Shown here piece by piece: positions 1 to 7,413 of a DNA stretch of 36,708 nt. The notes beneath the pieces are model-generated. The model worked only from the letters and a program-made list of their open reading frames with translations, searched no databases and was not told the origin of the DNA. Origin of the DNA: Verrucomicrobiota bacterium. GTDB taxonomy: Bacteria; Verrucomicrobiota; Verrucomicrobiia; Verrucomicrobiales; DEV007. Position 1 is the first letter of the stretch; every line of letters begins with the position of its first letter. The DNA is taken from the NCBI GenBank assembly GCA_030625775.1, contig DAOUQC010000051.1, positions 1 to 36,708 on the forward strand, written 5' to 3'. A program made the translations under genes and the position numbers.

Positions 1-1145
1 TCCACCCGACAAATCGAGTGATAAAATTTTCCATTATCCCCCTTGGGGATTTCATCCAGGTAGTCAATCTTCAAATCCTTCGGCAGGTAACCGAAATGAT
101 CACAAAAAACTGCATAAATTTCCTCGTCGATGGGCCTTTCCGCATCAATATTCACAGTAAAATCTTCAATCCCGTTCTGAATCACCTGGTACTGGCGCAT
201 GCCCGGCAAGTCCCGCAAGGCGTAGGACAGATCGGCAAACAAATGACGTTTGCCATCCCTGTGAACCAGGGCTCCACGCACTTTGCCATAAATTTTTTCC
301 AAAGCAGGCAAGGCCGATTGCCCACAAGGGCAGGTTCCCTTCACCGCATAGTCCCCAATTTCATAGCGAATAAAGGGAGACAGCCGGTTGGCATAATCCG
401 TGATCACCACCCGGCCCCGCTCACCTTCGGCAGCAGGCACATCTTCACCCTCACGCAAAACCTCAAGCCCCAGCCGGTGCGCCATGATGTGATGAAAGGC
501 CGGTTCATGCTGGCATTGCGCCGCAATCATACCGAATTCCATCGAACTGTAGGAAGTCCAGATCCGTGCATTGGGAAAAGCCCGCTGGACGATCTCGATC
601 TGGAAGGGCTCGACATTTTCCGAGAACAAACCAAAACGCTCGATAAATGAAACGTCGACCCCTTGCTTAAGAACTGCCCGCGCCAGCATGTCGGCATTGG
701 TCGGATAGGTAGTGATCGCAGTGATCTGCCCTTCCCGTCGTCGTTTGAGAATGTATTCCAACTGATCCGGTATAGGCAACTTTACATCCAAAAGGTTCGC
801 AGCGGTTTTTTTTGATTTCGGTAAAATAATTCGCAGACAGGAAAGCTTGCCGCCGAGCGCTTTCACGAATTTATTAACGTCACTTTGACCCATTTTGGCC
901 CGGTGCGGCGAATGAATATAACGAACCGGCACCCCGGTGGAGCCTGAAGTCTTTCCCGTAGAGGACCGTCCGTTGAGAATGGCCTCATTATTTTCGAGAA
1001 AAGTTTTTCGATCGAGAATCGGAACCTGATCAGGGTCTGCCAACCACTCGCGATAAAAGGGATTGTGCCGACGGGCATAGTCCACGATCTGCCGGAAATG
1101 CCTGGCAGCATAAGGTCGCTTGTTAAATGATTCAGGCACAGACAT
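1..1145 (-). CDS. PaaK/CapK-like adenylate-forming enzyme (partial, C-terminus beyond left edge)
   Basis: An open frame runs on the minus strand from an ATG at 1145 through base 1 without a stop, giving about 381 residues. It resembles the phenylacetate-CoA ligase / CapK family (COG1541), which activates a carboxylate as an acyl-adenylate. Visible motifs are the phosphate-binding TSGSTGVP (about residues 66-73), a YSSMEFG segment matching the usual Y-G-x-x-E region, RYEIGDYA (the R-Y-x-x-G-D signature) and a CPCGQ motif typical of the family. The family's N-terminal helix is present (FRQIVDYARRHNPFYREW). It begins about 90 residues later than in the homolog at 3793-5238, so this is a short-N-terminus variant. 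Divergent from the glycosyltransferases starting at 1306. CapK-type members often lie in capsule or exopolysaccharide loci. The acyl substrate is unknown. An upstream AAGGAT sits about 13 nt from the ATG, rather far for a ribosome site. Confidence 0.85.
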   Translation of the reverse strand, partial: MSVPESFNKRPYAARHFRQIVDYARRHNPFYREWLADPDQVPILDRKTFLENNEAILNGRSSTGKTSGSTGVPVRYIHSPHRAKMGQSDVNKFVKALGGKLSCLRIILPKSKKTAANLLDVKLPIPDQLEYILKRRREGQITAITTYPTNADMLARAVLKQGVDVSFIERFGLFSENVEPFQIEIVQRAFPNARIWTSYSSMEFGMIAAQCQHEPAFHHIMAHRLGLEVLREGEDVPAAEGERGRVVITDYANRLSPFIRYEIGDYAVKGTCPCGQSALPALEKIYGKVRGALVHRDGKRHLFADLSYALRDLPGMRQYQVIQNGIEDFTVNIDAERPIDEEIYAVFCDHFGYLPKDLKIDYLDEIPKGDNGKFYHSICRV

Positions 1146-1305
1146 GACAATAAAAAAACATCCTTAACCTCCACGCCCCTCGAAACAAATGTAATCTCCC
1201 TTAATCTTCCACCCGCCAGCAACCCAAAAACCAAAAAACTCTTCCCGAACAAAGCCCTGTCAAAAACAGCAATCTTGTTTACACTTCCCCCACTTTCCTT
1301 TCAAC

Positions 1306-2511
1306 ATGCGCATCCTCTTTCTGCACGACAATTTTCCAGCCCAATTCCCCCATGTCGCTACAGCGCTGGCAAAGGAAAAGGGCAACGAGGTGGTTTTTGG
1401 TTCCACTCGCAAGGAAGGTGAACTGCCCGGAGTCCGGCGAGTCACCTTCCAGAGTAAACGCAGCATCCATCAAAATACCCACCACTACCTGCACGGGCTC
1501 GAGCGCGCGGTGAATACCGGTGAGGCTGTTTATGCCCTGGGACAGCGCTTGAAAAAAGAAGGCTTCGTTCCCGATGTGGTCTACGGGCATTCCGGCTGGG
1601 GTCCGCCCCTCTTCATCAAGGACGTTTTTCCAAAAAGCCGCTTGCTCTGTTATTTCGAATGGTTTTACCACACCTATGGCTCGGATGTAGACTTTGATCC
1701 CGCTTACCCGCCCTCCGTCGATGACGAGGCTCGCATTCGGATGAAAAATACCCCCATCCTGCTCGATCTCGACAGTTGCGACCGGGGACTCTCCCCCACC
1801 CACTGGCAGCGCAATCAATTTCCGCAAGAGTGGCAGCCCAAGATTGATGTGATCAACGATGGATTCGACACCGATCTGTGCAAGCCTGCCAAAGGGGCAA
1901 AACTGAAACTTGACCGTATTGGCCTGGATTTATCTCAGGCAAAAGAACTGGTTACTTACACCGCCTGGGGCATGGAACCCTACCGCGGCTTTCCGCAATT
2001 CCTGCGCGCCATTGCCAAACTGCAAAGAACCCGGCCGGACATGCACGTAGTTATCGTCGGTGAAAACCGCACCGTTTATGGCCGGAAACGCGGTGACGGT
2101 AAAAGCTGGAAAGAGGAAATGCTCACAACTCTGGATCTCGATGAAAAGCGTATCCACTTCCCCGGTATGTTGCCCCATGAAGAACTCAGGCAGGTCTACC
2201 AGGCATCCTCAGCCCATGTCTATCTGACCCGTCCCTTCATCCTGTCCTGGTCGATGATGGAAGCGATGTCCAGCGGCTGCCTGCTCGTCGCCTCGGACGT
2301 GCCCACCGTGACTGAGGTCGTCACCGATAATGAAACCGGTTTGCTGGTTGATTTTTTCGACCCCAACGCCATTGCCGGACGAATCGAAGAAGCTCTTGCC
2401 AACTCGGATGACATGAAAAAAATTCGCAAAAAAGCCCGCCAACACATCATCGACCACTACAGCCTGAAAAAAAACCTACCCAAACACCTCGACTGGATCC
2501 GGGGAAAATGA
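1306..2511 (+). CDS. Family 4 glycosyltransferase (first of a tandem pair)
   Basis: 401 residues. The N-terminus MRILFLHDNFPAQFPH matches the GT4 subgroup with the Glyco_trans_4_3 type N-terminal domain. The C-terminal half is a GT-B donor-binding domain: VTYTAWGMEPYRGFPQF, VIVGENR, then the EAMSSGCLLVASD segment that carries the nucleotide-sugar binding Glu region, followed by TEVVTDNETGLLVDFF. No signal peptide or membrane span is seen, so it is probably cytoplasmic or membrane-peripheral and transfers a sugar from an NDP-sugar to a glycan or lipid-linked acceptor. The next gene is a close paralogue in the same frame order 44 bp downstream. The ATG is preceded by a pyrimidine-rich leader with no Shine-Dalgarno. 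It is divergent from the partial PaaK-like gene, with a 160 bp spacer that presumably holds both promoters. Donor and acceptor cannot be read from the sequence. Confidence 0.88.
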   Translation: MRILFLHDNFPAQFPHVATALAKEKGNEVVFGSTRKEGELPGVRRVTFQSKRSIHQNTHHYLHGLERAVNTGEAVYALGQRLKKEGFVPDVVYGHSGWGPPLFIKDVFPKSRLLCYFEWFYHTYGSDVDFDPAYPPSVDDEARIRMKNTPILLDLDSCDRGLSPTHWQRNQFPQEWQPKIDVINDGFDTDLCKPAKGAKLKLDRIGLDLSQAKELVTYTAWGMEPYRGFPQFLRAIAKLQRTRPDMHVVIVGENRTVYGRKRGDGKSWKEEMLTTLDLDEKRIHFPGMLPHEELRQVYQASSAHVYLTRPFILSWSMMEAMSSGCLLVASDVPTVTEVVTDNETGLLVDFFDPNAIAGRIEEALANSDDMKKIRKKARQHIIDHYSLKKNLPKHLDWIRGK

Positions 2512-2546
2512 ATTCTCAATTCTCAATTCCTAATTCCTAATTTTTA
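2512..2546. repeat. Heptanucleotide tandem repeat, five units
   Basis: Starting one base after the TGA of the first glycosyltransferase there are five direct 7-bp units in perfect register: ATTCTCA twice, ATTCCTA twice, then ATTTTTA. The tract fills most of the 44 bp gap and ends 9 bp before the GTG start of the second glycosyltransferase, where a ribosome-binding site would be expected. A related four-unit heptad tract lies at 28624-28651. The period is clear from the bases; any role (regulatory, structural, slippage-prone) is not known. Confidence 0.8.
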
Positions 2547-2555
2547 TTTTTCCCC

Positions 2556-3770
2556 GTGCGCATCCTCTTTCTCCATAAAAACTTTCCTGCCCAATTCCGT
2601 CACCTGGCCACCGCCATGGGCAAGAGTCTGGATCACACCGTGGTATTCGCCACCGGTCGCCGCGAAGGGGAAATCGAAGGAGTCGATAAACGGCTCTTCC
2701 GCAGTGAAATCGAAACGGTGCCCGAAACCCATGCCTTTGTCCAGGGCACCGAGAGCGCAGTAAAAATCGGCCAGGATGCCTACCGGATTGCCGCGCAGTT
2801 AAAAGAGCAGAACTTCGTGCCCGACATCATCTACGGGCACTCCGGCTGGGGGCCTACCCTGTTCATGAAGGATGCTTTCCCCCATGCAAAACTCCTGGCT
2901 TACTTTGAATGGTATTACCGGGCCGACAGTCCGCTCTACAACTTCGATGCAAGCAGCCCCCTCAAAGCCGGAGGAATCAAACACAGCCGCGTGCGCAACG
3001 TCCCTATCCTGACGGACCTCTACAGCTGCGACGCCGGCTTCAGTCCCACTGGATGGCAGCGGGACCAATTCCCCGGCGAATATCGAGACAAAATCAAAGT
3101 GCTGCATGACGGGGTGGACACGAATTTTTTCCGCCCCTGGCCCTATGGCCGCCGTCCACTCATCCTGCCGCGACTGGGACTCAACTTATCCGGGGCAAAG
3201 GAAATCGTTACCTACATCGCCCGCGGCATGGAGCCGATCCGTGGCTTTCCCCAATTCATGAAGACGGTCGAGATTCTACAAAAGCGCCGTCCCGATTGTC
3301 ATTTTGTCATCTGCGGAGATGACCGGGTCGCGTATGGCGATCCCCACCCGGAAGGAAAAACCTACAAAGAAGCTGCGCTGGAAGAACTGGACCTTGATCA
3401 ATCACGACTGCACTTCACCGGCTTGCTACCCTACGATGAATACGTACAGGTTCTGCAGGCCTCGTCTGCCCATGTCTACCTCACCTGGCCCTTTGTCCTC
3501 TCGTGGAGCACCATCGAGGCGATGTCCTGTGGTTGCCCGCTGATTGCCTCCGACACCGAACCCGTGCGTGAAGTGATCACTGATGGCGAGAACGGCTACC
3601 TGGTGGATTTTTTCGATACCGAAGCCATTGCCGCCAAAATAGCGGAAGTATTGGATGACCCTGACAAAAACAAAAAAATCCGTCAAGCCGCACGCAAAAC
3701 CGTGCTCGAAAAATACGACCTTGCCTACACCCTGCCCGAACATCTGGCCTGGCTGGAAAGCTTTTTCTAA
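2556..3770 (+). CDS. Family 4 glycosyltransferase (second of a tandem pair)
   Basis: 404 residues, starting at GTG 2556 (the N-terminus MRILFLHKNFPAQFRHLA aligns with residue 1 of the upstream paralogue, which fixes the start). Domain order is the same: N-terminal acceptor half with DIIYGHSGWGPTLF, then the donor half with VTYIARGMEPIRGFPQF, VICGDDR and EAMSCGCPLIASD. It and the gene at 1306-2511 clearly arose by duplication; they share long stretches such as YGHSGWGP and SSAHVYLT. Retention of both suggests two successive or alternative glycosyl transfers. There is no Shine-Dalgarno; the leader is T- and C-rich directly after the heptad repeats. The next gene, a PaaK-like ligase, starts 22 bp after the stop, so the three plus-strand genes are probably one transcript. 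Confidence 0.88.
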   Translation: MRILFLHKNFPAQFRHLATAMGKSLDHTVVFATGRREGEIEGVDKRLFRSEIETVPETHAFVQGTESAVKIGQDAYRIAAQLKEQNFVPDIIYGHSGWGPTLFMKDAFPHAKLLAYFEWYYRADSPLYNFDASSPLKAGGIKHSRVRNVPILTDLYSCDAGFSPTGWQRDQFPGEYRDKIKVLHDGVDTNFFRPWPYGRRPLILPRLGLNLSGAKEIVTYIARGMEPIRGFPQFMKTVEILQKRRPDCHFVICGDDRVAYGDPHPEGKTYKEAALEELDLDQSRLHFTGLLPYDEYVQVLQASSAHVYLTWPFVLSWSTIEAMSCGCPLIASDTEPVREVITDGENGYLVDFFDTEAIAAKIAEVLDDPDKNKKIRQAARKTVLEKYDLAYTLPEHLAWLESFF

Positions 3771-3792
3771 TCTGTGAGCCACCTCTCCACCC

Positions 3793-5238
3793 ATGACTCA
3801 CAGCCCAGAAGCTTCACCCACCACCCTTGAACAGGAACGTGAGGAGCAACTGCGATGGAAACTATTGCCCCAGTATTCAGGGCTGCCGCTATTTGATCGT
3901 CTGGTGGAAAATGAATTTCTACCTCAAGAAGTCCATCAGCAGCAGCAATTGCAACGCCTGCGGAAGATCATTCAGTATGCACGGGACTTCATCCCCTATT
4001 ATCAAACGGGTGATTCATCGATGTACCAGATCGGCAAGCTGAGCGACCTCTCGCGCTTGCCCATCCTCACCAAGCAAGAAGTCATCGATCACTTTAAAAC
4101 CCTACAATGCGCTCATCTTCCCCGGGGAGGAAAGGCAGGAGGTATCACCTCATCATCGGGAACTACCGGGCGGCCGGTCAGTGTTGCCCAGACTGAGCGT
4201 TCCATGCGGATGTTCAGCATATTTCGACAGCGGGAGGCTCGCTGGTTCCGGCAGGATCCAACTGCTCTGGCGGCCCGCATGCGTTTCCCGCAGACTTTCC
4301 CTCGCCAGAAAAATGGCTCTCTTCTTGCCAATGGTGAAACTTACACACGCAAGCGCTGGTCTCATCAAGGCCTATATTTTGAAACCGGACCAGAAGTTTG
4401 CTGCAATGTGGAAAATACACGTGAATGGCAGATCGAGTGGCTCAAAAAACACCGGCCAAAGTACCTGGAAAGTCCACCGACTATATTCGAAGAACTCATA
4501 ATGGCCAATAACCAGAAAAAGCCTGTGGACAGCTTGGAATGCCTTGTCGGTATAGGAACTGTTGTCACGGATTCGATGCGGTCAATCATCGAACGGATTT
4601 TTGAAATCCCGATTCATCAAAACTACGGTATGAACGAGGCGGGCATCGTTGCTGCTCGCTGTTCCGCGCAGCGCTATCACATCCACACCGAACATTGTTT
4701 TATAGAAATCGTTGACCAGGATGGCCTGCCCGTGAAACCCGGTGAGACCGGGCGCGTGATTGTAACACCATTCAAAAATCTCCAAATGCCCTTGTTGCGA
4801 TACGACACTGGAGACTTGGCCATAGCCGTTGAAGGAGCATGTCCCTGTGGCCGCACTTTACCCAGCATTGGTACTATTGTCGGTAGATACTGGAGATATG
4901 CTTCCCTGCCGGAAGGCAGTTTCAAACGCTTCATGGCAATTTACAATACCATGAAGTGGATGCCCCCTGAACTGCTGGTTAACCTTCGCCAGAACCAAGT
5001 ACACCTATATCGCGATATGCGTTTTGAAATTCGCCTGCGAACCGTTGGCCCGCTTTCACCTGAATTTTATAAACGTATCACTGCTCGATGGATTGAAGCC
5101 GCTGGTGAAAGCGAAAAAGAATTACTCAGTTTTAAGGAAGTTGACCACATTGAAGGATCCCCGGGCGGTAAGCATTTGGAATTTTCATCTGATTTTTTCT
5201 CCGATGAAGATCGTAAAATCACAAACGTCGATATCTAA
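3793..5238 (+). CDS. PaaK/CapK-like phenylacetate-CoA ligase family protein
   Basis: 481 residues, about the full length for the family. It should adenylate a carboxylic acid and pass it to CoA or another acceptor. Motifs: SSSGTTGRP at residues 120-128 (phosphate-binding loop), YGMNEAG at 278-284, RYDTGD at 336-341 and CPCGR at 350-354, followed by a C-terminal lid domain. It is a second, longer copy of the enzyme type found on the other strand at 1-1145. It follows the two glycosyltransferases by 22 bp, which supports a role in making or acylating a glycan, as for CapK-type members of capsule loci. This link is inference. No Shine-Dalgarno is seen before the ATG. Its TAA overlaps by 4 bp the TAG of the convergent GNAT gene (shared CTAA). 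Substrate unknown. Confidence 0.87.
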   Translation: MTHSPEASPTTLEQEREEQLRWKLLPQYSGLPLFDRLVENEFLPQEVHQQQQLQRLRKIIQYARDFIPYYQTGDSSMYQIGKLSDLSRLPILTKQEVIDHFKTLQCAHLPRGGKAGGITSSSGTTGRPVSVAQTERSMRMFSIFRQREARWFRQDPTALAARMRFPQTFPRQKNGSLLANGETYTRKRWSHQGLYFETGPEVCCNVENTREWQIEWLKKHRPKYLESPPTIFEELIMANNQKKPVDSLECLVGIGTVVTDSMRSIIERIFEIPIHQNYGMNEAGIVAARCSAQRYHIHTEHCFIEIVDQDGLPVKPGETGRVIVTPFKNLQMPLLRYDTGDLAIAVEGACPCGRTLPSIGTIVGRYWRYASLPEGSFKRFMAIYNTMKWMPPELLVNLRQNQVHLYRDMRFEIRLRTVGPLSPEFYKRITARWIEAAGESEKELLSFKEVDHIEGSPGGKHLEFSSDFFSDEDRKITNVDI

Positions 5239-6131
5239 CCCGGCTTCTTCAAATCACAGCCGTAGAGATGATTATTCACCAGCAGTTTGCCTCCAAAACG
5301 CCGGGCCAATTTGATGGTATCTTTGTGCAACTGGTCATCCCCTTCAAAATAAACCTTACCGATCCCCAGAGCTCTCAACTTTCTGGCAAAGGTGTACATC
5401 AAGGCCACATTGACCCAGGTTCCCCGGACCTCCGGAGCCACCACCCGGGAATCAATCACCAGACCTCTCTCTCCCTTGCGAATCAGTAACACTGCCACCG
5501 GGCCTGCCGCCGAACGAATCACCACCGAAAGCTTTGGCAGGAAACCGTTCGCTCCTCCCTGCAAACGACTGATCAGGGCATCCGGAATCCCTCCAAGATG
5601 CTCCAATACAAACTGATTAACCAGACGGGGTTTGGCCTGCTCAAGCGAAACAACCTCATAGCCCTTCGGCAACTTCTCTTTTTCAAAAAGCCTTTTTGCC
5701 AAGGGCGCAACAAAGGCCCAGGCATCGTCTGTTTTGATTTCGAAATACTGCAAAGTTCGCACAACCCTGAATCCATCCAATGATTCAAAAAAACGGCTCT
5801 CTTCGCTGTGCTCGGCAATTGGAATTCCGGCAAGCATCTTCCCCACGCCTTCTTTGACCGCGTGCCCGCTCATTGCCTGCATCAAAAAAGTGCCGCTTCC
5901 CTGACGGCGGAATTCAGGCAAAACAAAGAGCTGGAAACGCCCTGTTTTGTTCCCCTTTTTTCCCAGGATCCGTAAGGACCCCATCGCAATCACTTCCCCA
6001 TCGGTTTTATTTTCTGCCAGAAAAAACAAGGGGCGCGGCAAACTTAGAAAGGCCTGAGGCAACCACGAACGGAACTTTTCCAGATCTTCATCCTCCCCGG
6101 CAATACGAATCTGGATTATTTCAGTTTCCAT
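5235..6131 (-). CDS. GNAT-family N-acetyltransferase, apparently two GNAT domains
   Basis: 298 residues. The N-terminal half is a recognisable GNAT domain with the acetyl-CoA pyrophosphate loop RRQGSG at residues 75-80 preceded by the beta4 strand GRFQLFVLPEF. The second half (about residues 150-295) repeats the fold pattern, with VIDSRVVAPEVRG followed by WVNVALMYTFARKLRALGIGKVYFEGDD, but its loop is degenerate, so only the first half is likely to bind acetyl-CoA. The family transfers an acyl group to an amine; the target is unknown. The ATG (6131) lies inside the end of the upstream TIGR03032-type gene (11 bp overlap), so the two are almost certainly co-transcribed and translationally coupled. 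At its 3' end it overlaps the convergent PaaK-like gene by 4 bp. Confidence 0.75.
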   Translation of the reverse strand: METEIIQIRIAGEDEDLEKFRSWLPQAFLSLPRPLFFLAENKTDGEVIAMGSLRILGKKGNKTGRFQLFVLPEFRRQGSGTFLMQAMSGHAVKEGVGKMLAGIPIAEHSEESRFFESLDGFRVVRTLQYFEIKTDDAWAFVAPLAKRLFEKEKLPKGYEVVSLEQAKPRLVNQFVLEHLGGIPDALISRLQGGANGFLPKLSVVIRSAAGPVAVLLIRKGERGLVIDSRVVAPEVRGTWVNVALMYTFARKLRALGIGKVYFEGDDQLHKDTIKLARRFGGKLLVNNHLYGCDLKKPG

Positions 6132-7320
6132 CCTGGGAATCCAGCGGCTTTTTCTCTATCTCCTTATCCTTGCTCCTCGCTGCCAGGGACTTGCCCACCT
6201 CCACCTTCTTGGGAGCAGGATGAATCCCCTGCACCGGCTGGATGCTTATGCTTCTACGAATTTCATCGGTCAGAAACCCAACGGCCGAAGGGGCCCGTGT
6301 GTTCGGGATCGCCACCACATCGTATAACTCCCGCACATCCCCCTTCAACTCCAGAAAATGCACCGAATCCCCCGTGCGCAAATCGATCACCTGCAAACCC
6401 GCCCGCGCCTGCACCTTTTTCTCATCCAGCGCATCGTCCAGATTCAAGCCGGAAAAAGTCCGGTTCTCCCGGCACAAGGAGAGTCCCACAATGGCAAAGT
6501 CTCCAAAAAATCCCATTCCGCGGGCGTAGCCCGGCACAAAGGCAATCGGCTCGAACGTGCCCGACTTGCGGTCCACTTTACCAAAATACCCCTCCCCGGA
6601 ATTCAACACATAGAGTTCTCCATTGTGCAAGCGGGGCGAGTGCGGCATCGACAGGCCTTCGCATACAATATCATTGGTCCGCACATCAATCACCACCCCT
6701 CCATCGCGGCGATGCTCACGCCAGCCCCCATGCACGTCCGTGGTCGCAATCGCCGTTACGTAAGCCGGCTCGAAACCATCCATCGCCAGACCATTCAGAT
6801 GACAGCGATCCTCGGCTGCCAGACGTGAAATGAAGGGAGGTTTCCACACCGGAGCAAAGCTGCGTGACACGCTGGGGCGGGCGAGACAGGAAAACATCGT
6901 ATTCACAAAAATAGGCACGCCTTTTTCATCAATGGCAATATCGTGGGCATCCACGTCTCCGGTGATGTAGCTAACCTGTGGCACATAGAGTCTGTCGTAT
7001 GGCCCCGAAGTCTGACCCGGCTCCAGGGTATCCTCCAACCTCCACAGCTGGTACAGCGTACTCATCCACAAAGTGCCCGGTGACGGACAACACAGCCCCA
7101 TCACACGCTGGAAATTGCGGTTGAAAACCGTTACTTTGCCATCATTGGTCGAGCCAATAAAAAAAACCTTACCTGCTTGATAAGTGGTAAACGCCAGACT
7201 TAGATTCTGCTCCTGCAGCCATGAGGTGAACTGTCGGGAACAGGTCACATCCAATTGGATTTGCCCGGCCGGCCTGCCTGCTTTTTTCACTGCTATTTTT
7301 TTCTTTGGAACTTGCGCCAT
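6121..7320 (-). CDS. TIGR03032 (DUF4915) family protein
   Basis: 399 residues from the ATG at 7320. The same frame stays open to 7467, but the extra 49 residues (rich in C, H and D) do not look like the family and would run over the divergent gene start, so the internal ATG is preferred. The body matches my memory of TIGR03032: LCCPSPGTLWMSTLYQLWRL, YVPQVSYITGDVDAHDI, then AAEDRCHLNGLAMD, GLSMPHSPRLHNGELYVLNSG and FVPGYARGMGFFGDFAIVGLS. These repeated strand-rich blocks suggest a beta-propeller-like fold. No enzymatic function is established to my knowledge. The protein ends in a charged tail (KDKEIEKKPLDS). It overlaps the GNAT gene by 11 bp and is divergent from the CphA-like gene. A hairpin sits directly upstream of the ATG. 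Confidence 0.78.
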   Translation of the reverse strand: MAQVPKKKIAVKKAGRPAGQIQLDVTCSRQFTSWLQEQNLSLAFTTYQAGKVFFIGSTNDGKVTVFNRNFQRVMGLCCPSPGTLWMSTLYQLWRLEDTLEPGQTSGPYDRLYVPQVSYITGDVDAHDIAIDEKGVPIFVNTMFSCLARPSVSRSFAPVWKPPFISRLAAEDRCHLNGLAMDGFEPAYVTAIATTDVHGGWREHRRDGGVVIDVRTNDIVCEGLSMPHSPRLHNGELYVLNSGEGYFGKVDRKSGTFEPIAFVPGYARGMGFFGDFAIVGLSLCRENRTFSGLNLDDALDEKKVQARAGLQVIDLRTGDSVHFLELKGDVRELYDVVAIPNTRAPSAVGFLTDEIRRSISIQPVQGIHPAPKKVEVGKSLAARSKDKEIEKKPLDSQDGN

Positions 7321-7324
7321 AGCG

Positions 7325-7347
7325 GCCACTGTATACCAAACAGTGGC
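7325..7347 (-). promoter_or_regulatory. Inverted repeat/hairpin abutting the TIGR03032-type start codon
   Basis: GCCACTG (7325-7331) and CAGTGGC (7341-7347) form a perfect 7-bp inverted repeat around a 9-nt spacer containing GTATAC on the minus strand. Only 4 bp separate it from the ATG at 7320. It could be a repressor operator or an mRNA hairpin controlling translation of the TIGR03032-GNAT pair. It also lies within the 93 bp divergent spacer with the CphA-like gene. Confidence 0.45.
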
Positions 7348-7413
7348 TTTGTGAAGTGCGTTTAGAACAATAAATATGTCATTTCCCTCGATGTCTATTA
7401 CTCCAGCATTTTC

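Noticed and set aside
863-1252. 129-codon minus-strand frame inside and upstream of the left-edge PaaK-like gene
   Set aside because: It is a different frame of the same strand; the PaaK-like frame (1-1145) carries the TSGSTGVP, RYEIGDYA and CPCGQ motifs, so this one is a shadow.
7328-7344. LexA (SOS) box in the hairpin before the TIGR03032-type gene
   Set aside because: The arms are ACTGT and ACAGT but the spacing between CTG and CAG is 9 rather than the 10 needed for the E. coli type box.
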